Shown: positions 45,276-56,269 of the stretch, one piece after another
Numbering within the stretch: the stretch's first letter is position 1
Layout of the letters: each line of letters starts with the position of its first letter
DNA from: Diphasiastrum complanatum
Taxonomy: Eukaryota; Streptophyta; Lycopodiopsida; Lycopodiales; Lycopodiaceae
Direction: 5' to 3'
Assembly (NCBI GenBank): GCA_029204225.1
Contig: CM055095.1
Coordinates: 39,918,141 to 39,982,140, forward strand
DNA: 64,000 nt
Position numbers and translations under genes: made by a program
The notes under the pieces: generated by a model
The model's input: only the letters and a program-made list of their open reading frames with translations
What the model was told of the DNA's origin: nothing
Database searches by the model: none

Positions 45276-45452
45276 TCAATCTGCTGGTCTCCAGGAATAC
45301 ATTTCTGTAGATGTTCATTATCTATTTTGTTTTCTCAATCTGTTAGTCTCCAGGAATACATTTCTGTAGATGTTCATTATCTATTTTGGTTTATCAATCT
45401 GCTAGTTTCCAGGAATACATTTCTGTAGATGTTCATTATCTAGTTTGGTTTA
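45276..45452. repeat. Minisatellite, three 59-bp units
   Basis: Units start at 45276, 45335 and 45394 (TCAATCTGCTGGTCTCCAGG type). They lie 75-250 bp past the dioxygenase stop codon, probably in the 3' UTR or just after it. Confidence 0.93.
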
Positions 45453-46079
45453 TTTACAACCACCACTTGACACTAGCTGCTTGTACAGAATTATTATTCT
45501 TTTCCAAGTCTCATACCTACCTTATTTTCAAGAAGGAATTTGAGAATGGAGTGAAATTGTGAAAGCCCTTTCTTTAATGTTGATAAGCTTGTTGTGTTGG
45601 ACCTATGATAGGTATTGGCCTCTCCCACCGCGCATGGGATGCATTTGATTTGCTTAAATTGTGGTGTAATCTTTTATTTTAGTAGCTGCAGGCCATCAAT
45701 CGTATACACAAGGAAATAGAAAGATTTTTTTGCCTTGGAGAAGTCCAACACGATTTGATAGCCTCTCTAAACTCCAATTCCAAGTATTAAATTATGTTTG
45801 CAGATTGTTACCCATTGCCAATCTGAACAAGGCAACACAAAAACTGGTTTTTAATGGAATAAATTTTATTATAGTGATGTTTCTCTTTGACATTTCAAAT
45901 GCAACTCACGAGCATAAAATATAGGTCTGCTTGCCATGTCTTCTTTCCATGCTGCTCTCTTCGATTGCATTCATAAAGATCCAAACTATCACCTTCCTAT
46001 AAAAAAGAACCGTTGATATAATTCATTTATGTGTAGAAATTGTTGCATAGTCGACCTTGCTCAAACTACACAAGCCGAG
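45453..46079. other. No recognisable gene
   Basis: AT-rich 3' flank of the dioxygenase gene. No coding motifs are seen; poly(A) signals cannot be singled out in this composition. Confidence 0.45.
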
Positions 46080-47515
46080 TGCCATATCACACAACATAGA
46101 TGGTGAGGACATGATTTGCAAATGGTGGATCTTCCACCCAAAATGGGATGCTAAGGCAATGATTAGGCATTGCGTAGTCCACTTAGCCACTGAAGCAAAT
46201 GTCTCCTCATAGTCAATCCCCTTGCTTTGCTCTAGCCTTTTACCACTAAGCGTGCCTTATGCTTTGTGATTGTGCCATTCGCATGAAACTTTGTTCTATA
46301 TGTACCCATTTGTTGTCAATGAGGTTCTTTCCATGACATGGTAGACCAACCACCTACCAAGTATCATGCTTGTGGATTGATTCCATCTCCTCTTATGATT
46401 GCCCTTTGCCACTCTTTGAGATCCATTGCTTCATCAAAGGTCGATGGCTCTCGACACTCCAGAATGCCGCTCATTAGGGCATAGTTTACATGATAATGAT
46501 CAAGAGCTTTCCTTCCCGTGTTGATCTTCTCACTTCTTCTTACGAACTAGATCCAAGGTTATTCATCTTCGCATCTTTCATTATCTTCTCGTATCATTTG
46601 GGTACCTTAGATTCCGGTGATACACTTCTTGGTGAGTATGTGTCCCAAGGAGTGTCCAAGAATCGTCTCTTGCTTCCAGCAGGTTTTTCCTTTGTTGCAC
46701 CTATCGGCAAATACCTTCCCCTAGGTTCATGGATTGGTGGAGTCCTCTCATACTCATTTTCACGAACTTGATCCTCTTGTGCAACATCCTACGCAACCTC
46801 TTCTTCATCTTAGATTATGAGAAGTCTTTTGATTCTATCATCACCAGCATGGTCTTCATCGTCAAACATATGCACCTCATCAAAGATGACGTCCTTACTA
46901 ATATGAATCTTATTTATCATAGGATCAAAACACCTGTATGATTTTGTCCTCTCATCATAGCCCACAAAGATGCACTTGATTGCTTTGGCATCAAGCGTGC
47001 TTCGCTCCTCCTTTGGCATGTGTACATAAGCTTTATACCCAAAGGCTCGAAACTTGTCAATTTTAGGCTTCATTCATAGAAGAGCTTCTTCGGGAGTTAC
47101 ATTAGGAATCGCAAATGTGGGACTTCTATTTTGCAAGAATGTTGTCGCATTGCATGCCTCTAACCAAAAAGAATTTGGTAAGCCCATCTGCTTCATCATG
47201 GAGCGTGCACTTTCCATAATGGTTCTATTCTTCGTTTCTGCTACACCATTCCTTTGCGACGTGTGTGTTTGAGTGAATTGTCTTTTGATGCCATGCTCCT
47301 TGCAAAAGTCTTCAAAATCATCTAATTTGTATTTGCCCCCTCTATTTGATCTAAGCACTTTGATTCCTGCATCCAGTTGGCTTTCTACTAAAGCCTTGAA
47401 TTCCTTGAAGTGAGCGAAAGCATCAGATTTCTTCTTCAAGAAATATATCCATGTCCTCATGGAGTAATCATCTATGAAAGTCATAAAATAATAGGATTCC
47501 CCTATCGACATGTGT
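46080..47515 (-). pseudogene. Ty1/copia integrase and reverse transcriptase relic
   Basis: 47511-47074 reads YFMTFIDDYSMRTWIYFLKKK, DDFEDFCKEHGIKRQFT, TSQRNGVAETKNRTIMESAR and FWLEACNATTFLQNRSP, the integrase core. 47073-46810 reads FRAFGYKAYVHMPKEER, CIFVGYDERTKSYR and KDVIFDE, the integrase C-terminus. Lower frames (46450-46090) give MDLKEWQRAI, FHANGTITKHKARLVVKG, GIDYEETFASVAKW and IIALASHFGWKIH, the beginning of RVT_2, with stops. The element ends near 46080. The first catalytic Asp region of integrase and the D-D-E spacing look largely kept, but RT is broken. The family differs from the copia relics at 34-40 kb. Confidence 0.88.
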
Positions 47516-47666
47516 TGTATTTATTCCTCTACTCTCCTAAATCCCAGATTAATCTAGTGCCATTCACATTGTTGCAGTTTTATACGCATTGTCGCACAGT
47601 TTGTAAAAATACTCCATTATCGAAGACAAACATGAAAGTAGAGTTAGAATTAAAGTAGAATCCTTG

Positions 47667-47934
47667 TGTTACTGTACTGTGGCTCCTATCAGTCGATAAG
47701 GATAAGTTGGCCTCACCATGATGTCCCGTCGCGTCCCAGCAATATGCGTCCCGTCAATGACAACCTGGGTCATGCATGGGTTGCCTGAGTGAAGAACTAT
47801 ATGTACAGTGTAATTTCATTTTGAGAAATACAGTTGTTATGTGAGCTTGGTGTGGAGAGTGTTTTCTATCTATGTTACTGTGTAGCATGATCTGTGTTCT
47901 TGTTCGAAGCAGATTCTAAGTTGGTATCAGAGCC
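47667..47934 (+). repeat. Short LTR and primer-binding site
   Basis: TGGTATCAGAGCC at 47922-47934 is a tRNA-Met primer site. It is preceded by about 250 bp starting TGTTACTGTACTG that would be the LTR. No second LTR was found, so the left boundary is a guess. Confidence 0.6.
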
Positions 47935-48646
47935 ATACAGGGAAGTGTACACAGTACAATGTCGCCGTTGAAGAGAGCTTTGGGAGAATAGTCTTCTGAG
48001 AGTTCGGGGTTTACGACGGGTTGTAGACGGAAAGTGAAGCACTGGTGCACAGATTCTAGCACACAGAAGCTTGCTGAGCTTGAGACTGTGTGAGGATTCG
48101 GAGACAAGAGTTGTCGGTTGAATCAGAACTTTAGCAAAATGGAATTTTGAAATTTCGAAGGGAGGCTACTTGGCATTTGCAATCAGTGTGCATTCAAACG
48201 GACACCGTTTTGAGAACGGTTTGAAGCATCAGACTCCTAGTAGTAGGGCAACCTCAGAGGAAGAGGATTGGCCACTCAGAGAGCTGTAAACAGTCAACCA
48301 AAGAAAAACCCTGGCCTAGAGTTTGGAAGCTCAAAATCGTGGATTTCTCTCTATATTCAACAGATTTTGTTGCTGTAAAAGTAGGATCAAGGGTGCCCTA
48401 GTACTGGTAGAAGGATGCCAGAAGGCTGCGAGCAGCCGTAGAAAGGTGGAGGAGCTATCTGAAATCTCAGAGGGTATCCATAGCCAAAGTGTGAAGAGCT
48501 TCGAGGAGAGAGAAGGCCGAGGAGGAGAGGCTGCGAGCCTCGCGCGCGCCTAAACCGTCTTCATATGTAGCGTTCTGAGGTGAGCCAGCAGCTACAGGGA
48601 TCGAAGTCAGTGCGCGAATTGGTTAACAGTCGTCGGATTAGAGTCC

Positions 48647-48943
48647 GTGATGATCAGCGGTAGAGATCAACGAGAATATGGACCGTCGGATCCAAGAGAA
48701 CCAATGGATGAATGTGAAGTGGGCCTAAGGGAAATTGAAGGGCATTTTGCCAAGCAACTTCATTTTCAATCAATGGAAATCAGTGTTTGCCATCTGTGTA
48801 ATTCACCTGACCATGAGACTGCTTTTTGCAACTTCAACCCTCGGATAATTCAGCAACGATATGCACAAATGGGATATCGAGAACCACAGTATGGAGGAAA
48901 TTGGGGGTGCGAAAAAAGCGAGCACAAAAAAGCGAGCGTCTAG
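48647..48943 (+). pseudogene. Possible gag zinc-knuckle fragment
   Basis: The frame reads VCHLCNSPDHETAFCNFNP, a CX2CX4HX4C knuckle, after an acidic stretch. It lies about 700 bp downstream of the primer site at 47922 in the same orientation, where gag would be expected. The intervening leader has a frame 48323-48553 without motif. No pol domain follows before the minus-strand gene begins. Element class unknown. Confidence 0.4.
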
Positions 48944-49723
48944 TGAGCTCAATGCTACCAGTATAAGACAACTAATAAATTTGGGCTGGACTTAAGAGTT
49001 TCGACTTACCATGAGTTAGCTTGTTGTGTATTTGGATGCGTAGCGGTTGCTGAGGCATTTTCAAAGTATACAAAAATATGACGAAGGGGGCTTATAATGA
49101 CACTGAACTTTCAACACTCTCTACTGAAATTTGGAAAAGACTCATCTACCCTCACTTCAACCTATTATTAGACTTGCAAGGTACATGGTGCCAAGTCAAT
49201 CTATAGTATAGGGGAGGACTGATCATAGCACTGTTTGGTCACAAAATTCTTCTGTCACAAAATCCATTGAATCTAGCTGGGTTTCATGAATCATCGATAA
49301 TTCATGTGTAGTTTACTGCCTGGTTAGTTTTGATAATAGAAATTATGTACCACTTCTGATGGATCTCATTACCTACTTATCTACTTCACATATTCAAGAA
49401 CTGATTAAGTGATTCACTCTATAATATATAACAAGCCAATAATTGAGCAGTTGGTTATGCAAACCAAAAAAGACCATATTCATTGTCGAAACTAAATGGT
49501 ACTGTTCCAAGTTTAAATCAATCATAGTAGCATCGGAACATGAATCCTACTAGCAAATTGACGAAACGAATAGCTTATTAGGACAACATGATAGTCAACT
49601 CCAAGTTTTTCCCCAAGTACGATCCGCGACAATAAGAATGAAAAATATTAGATGATACTTGACGATACAATATATAGAAAAAAATACTAATAACAATCTC
49701 CCATGAGCACATGCAACTTATCG
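48944..49723. other. No recognisable gene
   Basis: AT-rich 3' flank of the minus-strand ParB/methyltransferase-like gene; no motif seen. Confidence 0.45.
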
Positions 49724-52700
49724 TCACATATTGTTGAGAAAATCAAGTGGCAAATTTTCATCGTTGTCGATTCCTATTCCAATTCTACCTGAAAGTGCTG
49801 CAATCTTTAAAAAGGTGCCTATCCCACTCATAAGATCAACCACCACATCTCCAGGCTTAGAAGACACTCTCAACAGGAAGTCCCATAGCTTGCAGCTACG
49901 CTAGCTAGCTCCATTCACTCTCTTGGGCCCTATCCTAAAATATGTCGCTTAGTTGCCGCTGGAAACAAACAGCCCAAAAATTTGGAATGGAACTAGCATA
50001 AAATTCTCTGTGGTATGCAGACAACGTGAGGCAATGAACCTGACAAGACATCAACAAGAAGTGCATACATGAACTCAAATAATGGCCTTAAGTAGATTAG
50101 TGTAAAAGATGAATTTTACCCACTACATAATACATGACGTTACCTCACGACGTGGATCTGAGCATGTCCAACCAAGGGGGGTCGCACTATGAACTATGGT
50201 GTTCTCACACAACTCCATGTCCCATTCTCTTGCTTGCGCATCCATTTTGACAATGTGGGGCACACCATGGAGTGTGACAAAGAATCCGTTATCTGAAGTA
50301 ATACTTTCAGTTACGACAAATACGGATTCACAAAGTTCATCAGACCATAAATTCCATTCTGGAATACTTGTCTCATGTGTGCCATTCACGACTATATCTG
50401 TCGAAAAGTCTGCGAAAACAAGCTCCACGGCTTTGAAGGGGGTTGGTTGGCCTCTAATGTTGCCATTATTGCAGAACACTTTGAGGAACTCTTCTTGAAA
50501 GTCATTCCAAAGTGCTCCCGACCTTTCTATGCTCGTAGTATGACAATCAAATCATTAAGCGACACTCAGACATTAAGAAACATAAATTTCTTACTCGTTC
50601 TTCACTCTCCTCCTGAGATGCCCTGGTGGCAACATTTCTCAACTCAAGCTCTTCATCTAGAGTGTGTCCCTCAAGGAAGTCAAGCCACCAAGGGCAGTTC
50701 AGTTTTTCCCAAGTAGTGAGGCCCTACAAAATTTGAAATCAGAAAGCATGAACATGCTCTAGAAAATATGAACACGCTACCCAATTCCAATGTACACTTG
50801 ATCGATGCCAATCATAACACATTAAAAAAAAAAAAACATACCGTTGCAATCATAGACGTGGTGTACATAGATTGTTCCCCCTTCCAAATTACACCATTGT
50901 CCACATGTTGAGGGGATTGATGCTAGTTCTTTGCCAGCAACGCAATGAGATAACCATCTGCATTTCGAACGAGAGCCTGAATATGTTTTTTGTATTATGA
51001 TATCACAAAAGAATCACAAAATATATTACAAAAAGAGGGAGTAAAAAAATGTTTAATGTCAACAAGTTTACCTGAATACAAGCCTCCTCGCTGCACACAT
51101 AATATCCCGTTGCTTTTCAGGCAGGAGGGAGTGCATTATCTTGTCATGAATGACCTTGAAAATATCCGAGAAGTACTTTTGTTTCCATGTTTTTAAGTAC
51201 ACAGGAAACGATTGGGGTAGGTTAATGAACTCTACCTGCTCCACAACCTCAATTAACTGTGGGCATGTGAAGTCCTCTAGTTGTATCCAGAATGTTTCAA
51301 TGTCTATCCATACATGAAATGCATTCTTATCTCTTGGCATCAATACAACATTTCGTGCGTGATTGATCATGATTTTCACTATATTTGCCTTCCTAGCAAC
51401 ACTAACCTACACTCCAATATTAAAGTTATAGGTTATAAAGTATAATTAGTACTATCAAATGTTACAAATTTATTAACTTAAAAAATAAATGCTAGTGTGA
51501 ATCTATTTACCTTGGCAGTGGATACCAAGACAAGCTTCTCCTCTGAAAGCCACATGAAGCTTTGGCTTATCCCATGGAATGGTCATGACCAACCTGAAAA
51601 AGTCATTGCCATTTGTAGGATTTGCTACTTGAGACAACTTGTAGCACTTGACCTTGAAATGACGTTCGGTTTCCTTCATGGCATGTTGCCTTGCTTCCTC
51701 TCCTGTTGTGGATGACTCAGCTTGATACTCTTTTGTTCTCTCCTCAAACTCATCCTACATATGAATTCACATTCATCCTTCAAATTAATGCCTTTGGAAT
51801 TACAAATAGATAGTCATTGATAACTTTCAAGTGCCACGAAATAATGATTTACCTTGAAGACAATTTGGCTCAGTAGTGCCAAAGAACAATTGTACCACGT
51901 TTTTGGAGCTCCATCTCTCTTCGTCTCCTTTTCTAGCTCTTTTTCCATCCATATCAAATCTTCGCGAGGAATATGTTTCAAAAGGGCTTCTTTGTCGGCT
52001 GTACCAAATTGCCTAATCTAGAATATTCTGTCAGATAGATTGGGCTTAACATAAGCCTCATTTAGCCTGCAATAAAGAACAAGAGGTTATACATTGAGAT
52101 TAACTCTATCAATGCGTACCAAAGTTATGATATATTCTACATTGATTTTACAATGCACACTAGTTCAATATGTACTCCATAGACTAGTTCCAGTTGCCTT
52201 AATAAATCCATACTTGCATTTTGGATATAAACTATTAAATACCAATCACATTCCCATATGATATATGTATAACAAAAATACACAGTTACCTATTTATTCC
52301 AGTCAAGGCTAGCAGCAACTCTCCCTCATCTCGCTTCTCGAAGTTGATAAACGTGGCAGCCACACGAATGTGCCAATACTTCATGCTTTGGAAAGCTACA
52401 AAGATGAAAAAAGACTTGAATGAACGTAAGTAAAAAACAAACAAACCCTTCCTATTTGAATAAATATACCCATGGACACATATAAAAGATATGAAGAGAA
52501 AATCTTGCCTTCTTTTATCTTTGACATGAAGGCCCTCAACCTATTTTCCCATCCCAAACAAAAAACATCTTATTGCTCAAATGGGACCACTCTGGGTTAC
52601 TTCCAAGGTCGGCTTCAAACTCATCGTTTACTGCATGCCACATGGGATCCCAATCTGAAATATTCTCAGGAGAAACTTCAATCTGATTGCCACCCATGCT

Positions 52701-53359
52701 TGTGCATAATAAAATGAAGGAACCCTTGGACTCCAAATAGCCATACTTGCGGAATTCCTCTTTTAAATAGGACAGGTCCTCCCTTATTGTCCTCACAGCC
52801 TCGTTTGGGATCATTCTGCACAAGGAACAAAAGGTGCATGGATGGCGGTCGGGACTTTTAGTTTGGTCAAGACTGATTGGCACAGATCTGTTTGAATCAG
52901 CTTTCCGTAGTACTCACTAGCATCTTCCTTTCTCTTATGAGGCTTTTTTTCTGTACAAGTGATGGAGATACATAGAGAAAATAAGAATGACGAAATTAGT
53001 GTGTTACAAGCATAGTACTATTCTTTAAGTGAATGAGAGATTTATTACCTTTTGTTGGAGTCTCTTGGATGGTAACATCCAAGGACTCTGACATGTCTTC
53101 GTGAACCTGGTGCTGACTTTGCGCATGTGTGTCATTATGCAAAGTTGACTCTTGAGTTGGCCGAAGAACTTAAAAAAAGTGGTTCGGTTTCTGGCTGCTC
53201 AAAATACGGATCCATGTAGTGAGGCTCTTCCAATACAGGAGATATAGGTGTAGTTTCTGGAGCCCAAATCGAAACAGATTGCTGACTTTCACAACTTTCT
53301 CTCCTACAACGAGATTGCAAATTGTATCTAGATAATTCTGAAAACGTACACGATGCCAT
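49724..53359 (-). pseudogene. ParB-like plus DNA-methyltransferase-like multi-exon gene, broken
   Basis: About ten minus-strand segments bounded by good splice signals: 53359-53049, 52950-52470, 52395-52290, 52066-51853, 51754-51510, 51406-51072, 50976-50842, 50723-50595, 50526-50144 and 50086-49724 (roughly 900 codons). Exon 2 reads IPNEAVRTIREDLSYLKEEF and KYGYLESKG, then FFVWDG with RLRAFM, like the ParB/Srx DG-x-x-R-L-x-A site. The middle has SRSKCRWLSHCVAGKELASI and CGQWCNLEGG. Exon 9 has ELVFADFSTDI, where beta-class methyltransferases have DPPY. Exon 10 has KLWDFLLRVSSKPGDVVVDL, MSGIGTFLKIAALSGRIGIG and IDNDE, resembling motif I at the C-terminus. Lesions: indels near 53175, 52817, 52545 and 51545, phase mismatches, and TAG at 52018-52020 and 49901-49903. 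It would act on DNA if functional; family calls are inference from motifs. Confidence 0.6.
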
Positions 53360-53756
53360 TGACAAAAAAACAAAAAACTCAGGATAGTTGATAGCAAGTA
53401 TTACACAACTTCCATTATAGACAGAAGTAATTGCTAGCAAGTATTACACAACTTTCATTACAGATAGAAATGAAAAATAGATCGTTTTCTATTCTTTAAC
53501 ATTGAAATGAAAAAAGAAAACAAACAATGTTTGTCCAGATCACTAACCTCTCTGCAGAAAGCTTTGTTGGCCTCAACAGATCCTTCCAACGGCTCTTTCA
53601 AACAGTTCCAACGGCTATTTGTATCTACCCTTCTATCTCTCACAAATCCTAGCCTGCCTTTTCCCTACTCTGTTCTCTCTCTTAACTCCCTCTCAAACCC
53701 TAGCCTGTTTTTTCTCTAATCTACTTTACTCATCTCTCCTCTCTCTTTTTCCTATA

Positions 53757-53760
<4 letters not shown>

Positions 53761-53838
<78 letters not shown>
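53761..53838. repeat. (CT)n microsatellite
   Basis: About 39 CT units. It creates long low-complexity frames on both strands. Confidence 0.97.
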
Positions 53839-53842
<4 letters not shown>

Positions 53843-54310
53843 GGGGACGCGCGTTTGGAACCGGGGGCCTACATCAATAGTACAATATGGCGGACGAGGT
53901 GCTGCCCTGTTCAGCGAGGATCTGTACCAGGGGGAGTGCGTTTGGAACCGGGGGCAGTTCCTCGCGGGTGAGGAGCTGCCCCTGCCCATTCAGCGACGAG
54001 CCATGTTCAGCGAGGATTGCGTTTGGAACCAGGGGCAGCTCCTCGCGGGCGAGGAGCTGCCCCTGCCAGGAGTTCAGAGCTACGTTCAACGTTCCAAAGT
54101 CCAGCGTTCTAGAGTTCGACGTTCAGAGCTACATTTCAGCGTTCAGAGCTACGTTCAACGAGAAGTGCGTTTGGAGGAGCTGCCCCGTTCAACGAGGATC
54201 TGTACCGGGGGGGGGGGTGCGTTTGGAACCGGGGGCAGCTCCTCGCTGGCGAGTGACGGGCTATATTCAGCGAGGAGTGCGTTTGGAATCAGGGGACAAG
54301 AGCTACATTA
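53839..54310. repeat. Degenerate palindromic repeat array
   Basis: Five copies of a GCGTTTGGAACC/TCAGGGG word alternate with GGGGCAGCTCCTCGC and its complement. The complementary words form near-perfect hairpins, for example about 54022-54066. GTTCAGAGCTACGTTCAACG-type words recur in between. The long open frames across it on both strands follow from this repetition and not from a gene. Confidence 0.8.
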
Positions 54311-54316
54311 AGCGAG

Positions 54317-55139
54317 GACTCCCAACTTGATGAATATCTCAAAGAATTCGAAGACCTCGAAAAACAAAGATCTCGAAGACCTCAAAATCGAAGAACTCGA
54401 AGACCTCAAAAAACAAAGCTCTCAAAGACCTTGAAATCAAAGATCTCAAAGACCTCGAAAACGAAGATCTCGAAGACCTCGAATATAAAGACCTCAAAAA
54501 CGAAATTTTTGCAAACAACAAGAGAAGGTCGAACGACGCAGAAGAGAAATGTTTGAGACACTCGAAGGTCGAATACTTTCGACACCTCACGCTCGAAAGG
54601 ACCGAGAAGATCAAAGAAGTAGCGTAAAGTACAAATCCCTGATATGATATGATATGATGACGTCAGCAGAAGAGTGTTAGGACATGCCTAATCTGCCGCT
54701 CTTGTAATCTATGATTAGTCTTCGATTGTTTAATCTATCTAATCAAGATATTACTCTGAATATATGCAATTGCTAGATGCACCAAATATATAGATACATA
54801 GACAAAAAATACAAAATAAAAAAGTCCACTAGGGAGCGTGATTTTTGTAAGCAGGATCCACAGAGATCCAAGTAGTCCGCTAGTAAGTGAGACACTGTTC
54901 GTGGGAGACCACTGCTTCTCTCATGCCAATGCGATGTGTGGGTCTGTCACACAATGCTTAAACCAAGAGGATCAATAGATGATGTTGTAGCCGTTATGCA
55001 CATATCATTCTAAATTGTCTGATTACGATTGAATTATTGTTTGTTTATTGTTCGTGTATTTCATTCGCTTTGTTTTATCTATTCCGCACATAGGTTCAAT
55101 CTTGTTGAATGTTGAATTAACTTAAACGTAGGTCAGCAA
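54317..55139 (+). repeat. Truncated copia LTR with expanded GAAGACCTCGAAAA-type repeats
   Basis: Homologous to 29567-30361 and to the LTR at 57373-58333. It begins at the same internal point (GACTCCCAAC) as the 29567 copy. Its first part (about 54345-54495) is expanded into roughly seven 20-25-bp units of ATCTCGAAGACCTCGAAAAC type. It ends at 55139, where a Ty3 LTR begins. Confidence 0.8.
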
Positions 55140-56125
55140 TGTTACATACCTATGTAACTAGCAGTACTTCAGACCCCTATTAGTCCATTTAGTGTTGGGG
55201 GCTACATGGCAAGGTACTCTTAGGATTAAGGGTATGTGCCCTTGGATAAGGACAGACAAGTGACTATACCTTAGTCAGAGGTATGGAGTCATGAGACCCT
55301 TGGACAAGAATACCCTTAAGATTAAGGGTAGGTGTCTTAGATAAAAGTACTAGTGTCCTTGATTAAGGGCAGATAGGTGTCTATGCTTTGGATGGAGGTA
55401 TGGAACCTAGAAAGGTCTTAGAAACTCATTGGATGACTATATTTCTAAACCTTGGGCCTCAACCTTGAACCATATAACTTTATTGGTCTTGGACCAAAGT
55501 ATACAAGCACAACTTGGGCAATGGGTCCTAGTAGGAGGGCGCCCTCCTAGCCTATGAAGACTTTTGAACTCCTCTAGGCCTCTCTCTTTCTCATTGGATG
55601 TGCATGGAACTCCATAGTGTATTGGAGAGAACTAAATGCCATCTATATAAGAGGAGTAGGGCGCCCATTGGGAGGGAGAGAGATCTCTTTTGCTTACCTT
55701 GCTTATGCTCTAGTGTGGCTACTAGTGTGTAGAGTAATTCTTGTGTGTAGTATGCTAAGGGTTTAGATCTTGCTTATGGTATGGGACATAAGTAGGGTTG
55801 GATCTTGAGTAAACTATGGTTTTTTGGGATATGCTTGTGATCTGTTTATGGTTAGCAAGGGGGTGCTAGATAGGTCTTGCTTGGAGCTTGGATCTAGCTA
55901 TGGTTGGGTGGTGAATACTTGAGACCAGCTTGTTATCTTCCTTTGTGTTTAAGAGTAGGGACACAGGTGGAGGAGAGATCCTTGGAGGCTTGCAGATCCT
56001 TACTTGCAGGTGGAGGCATCCTAGCTTGGAGTTGGAGAAGCATTTTGGAGCTTGTAGGTTGCTTGGAGGACATTTGAAGGCTCTACCTTGGATTTGGAGG
56101 ACTTTCTCTTTTTTACTTGTTAAAG
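55140..56125 (+). repeat. 5' LTR of the Ty3 element
   Basis: Starts TGTTACATACCTATGTAAC, a terminal palindrome. It contains several diverged AGGATTAAGGGTAGGTG..CTTGGATAAGG units. It ends just before the primer site. Confidence 0.82.
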
Positions 56126-56138
56126 TGGTATCAGAGCT
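56126..56138 (+). other. Primer-binding site, initiator tRNA-Met
   Basis: TGGTATCAGAGCT immediately follows the LTR. Confidence 0.9.
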
Positions 56139-56269
56139 AGACAAAGGATGATAACCTTTCTAAACTTCTTCAAGTTTTATTAAGATCACCAATTAAATTT
56201 TTTTCGGGGGAGATTATTGGCTTTCCTAGTAGTAGGAAACTTGTAGTTGGAGTACCCAATGAATCTATT

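Noticed and set aside
43215-45460. Short direct repeats considered as CRISPR arrays
   Set aside because: Units are contiguous 59- or 68-bp tandem repeats with no spacers, in a plant nuclear context.
53619-54330. 230- and 147-codon frames over the CT tract and palindromic array
   Set aside because: Low complexity; open on both strands because the array is GC-rich and repetitive.
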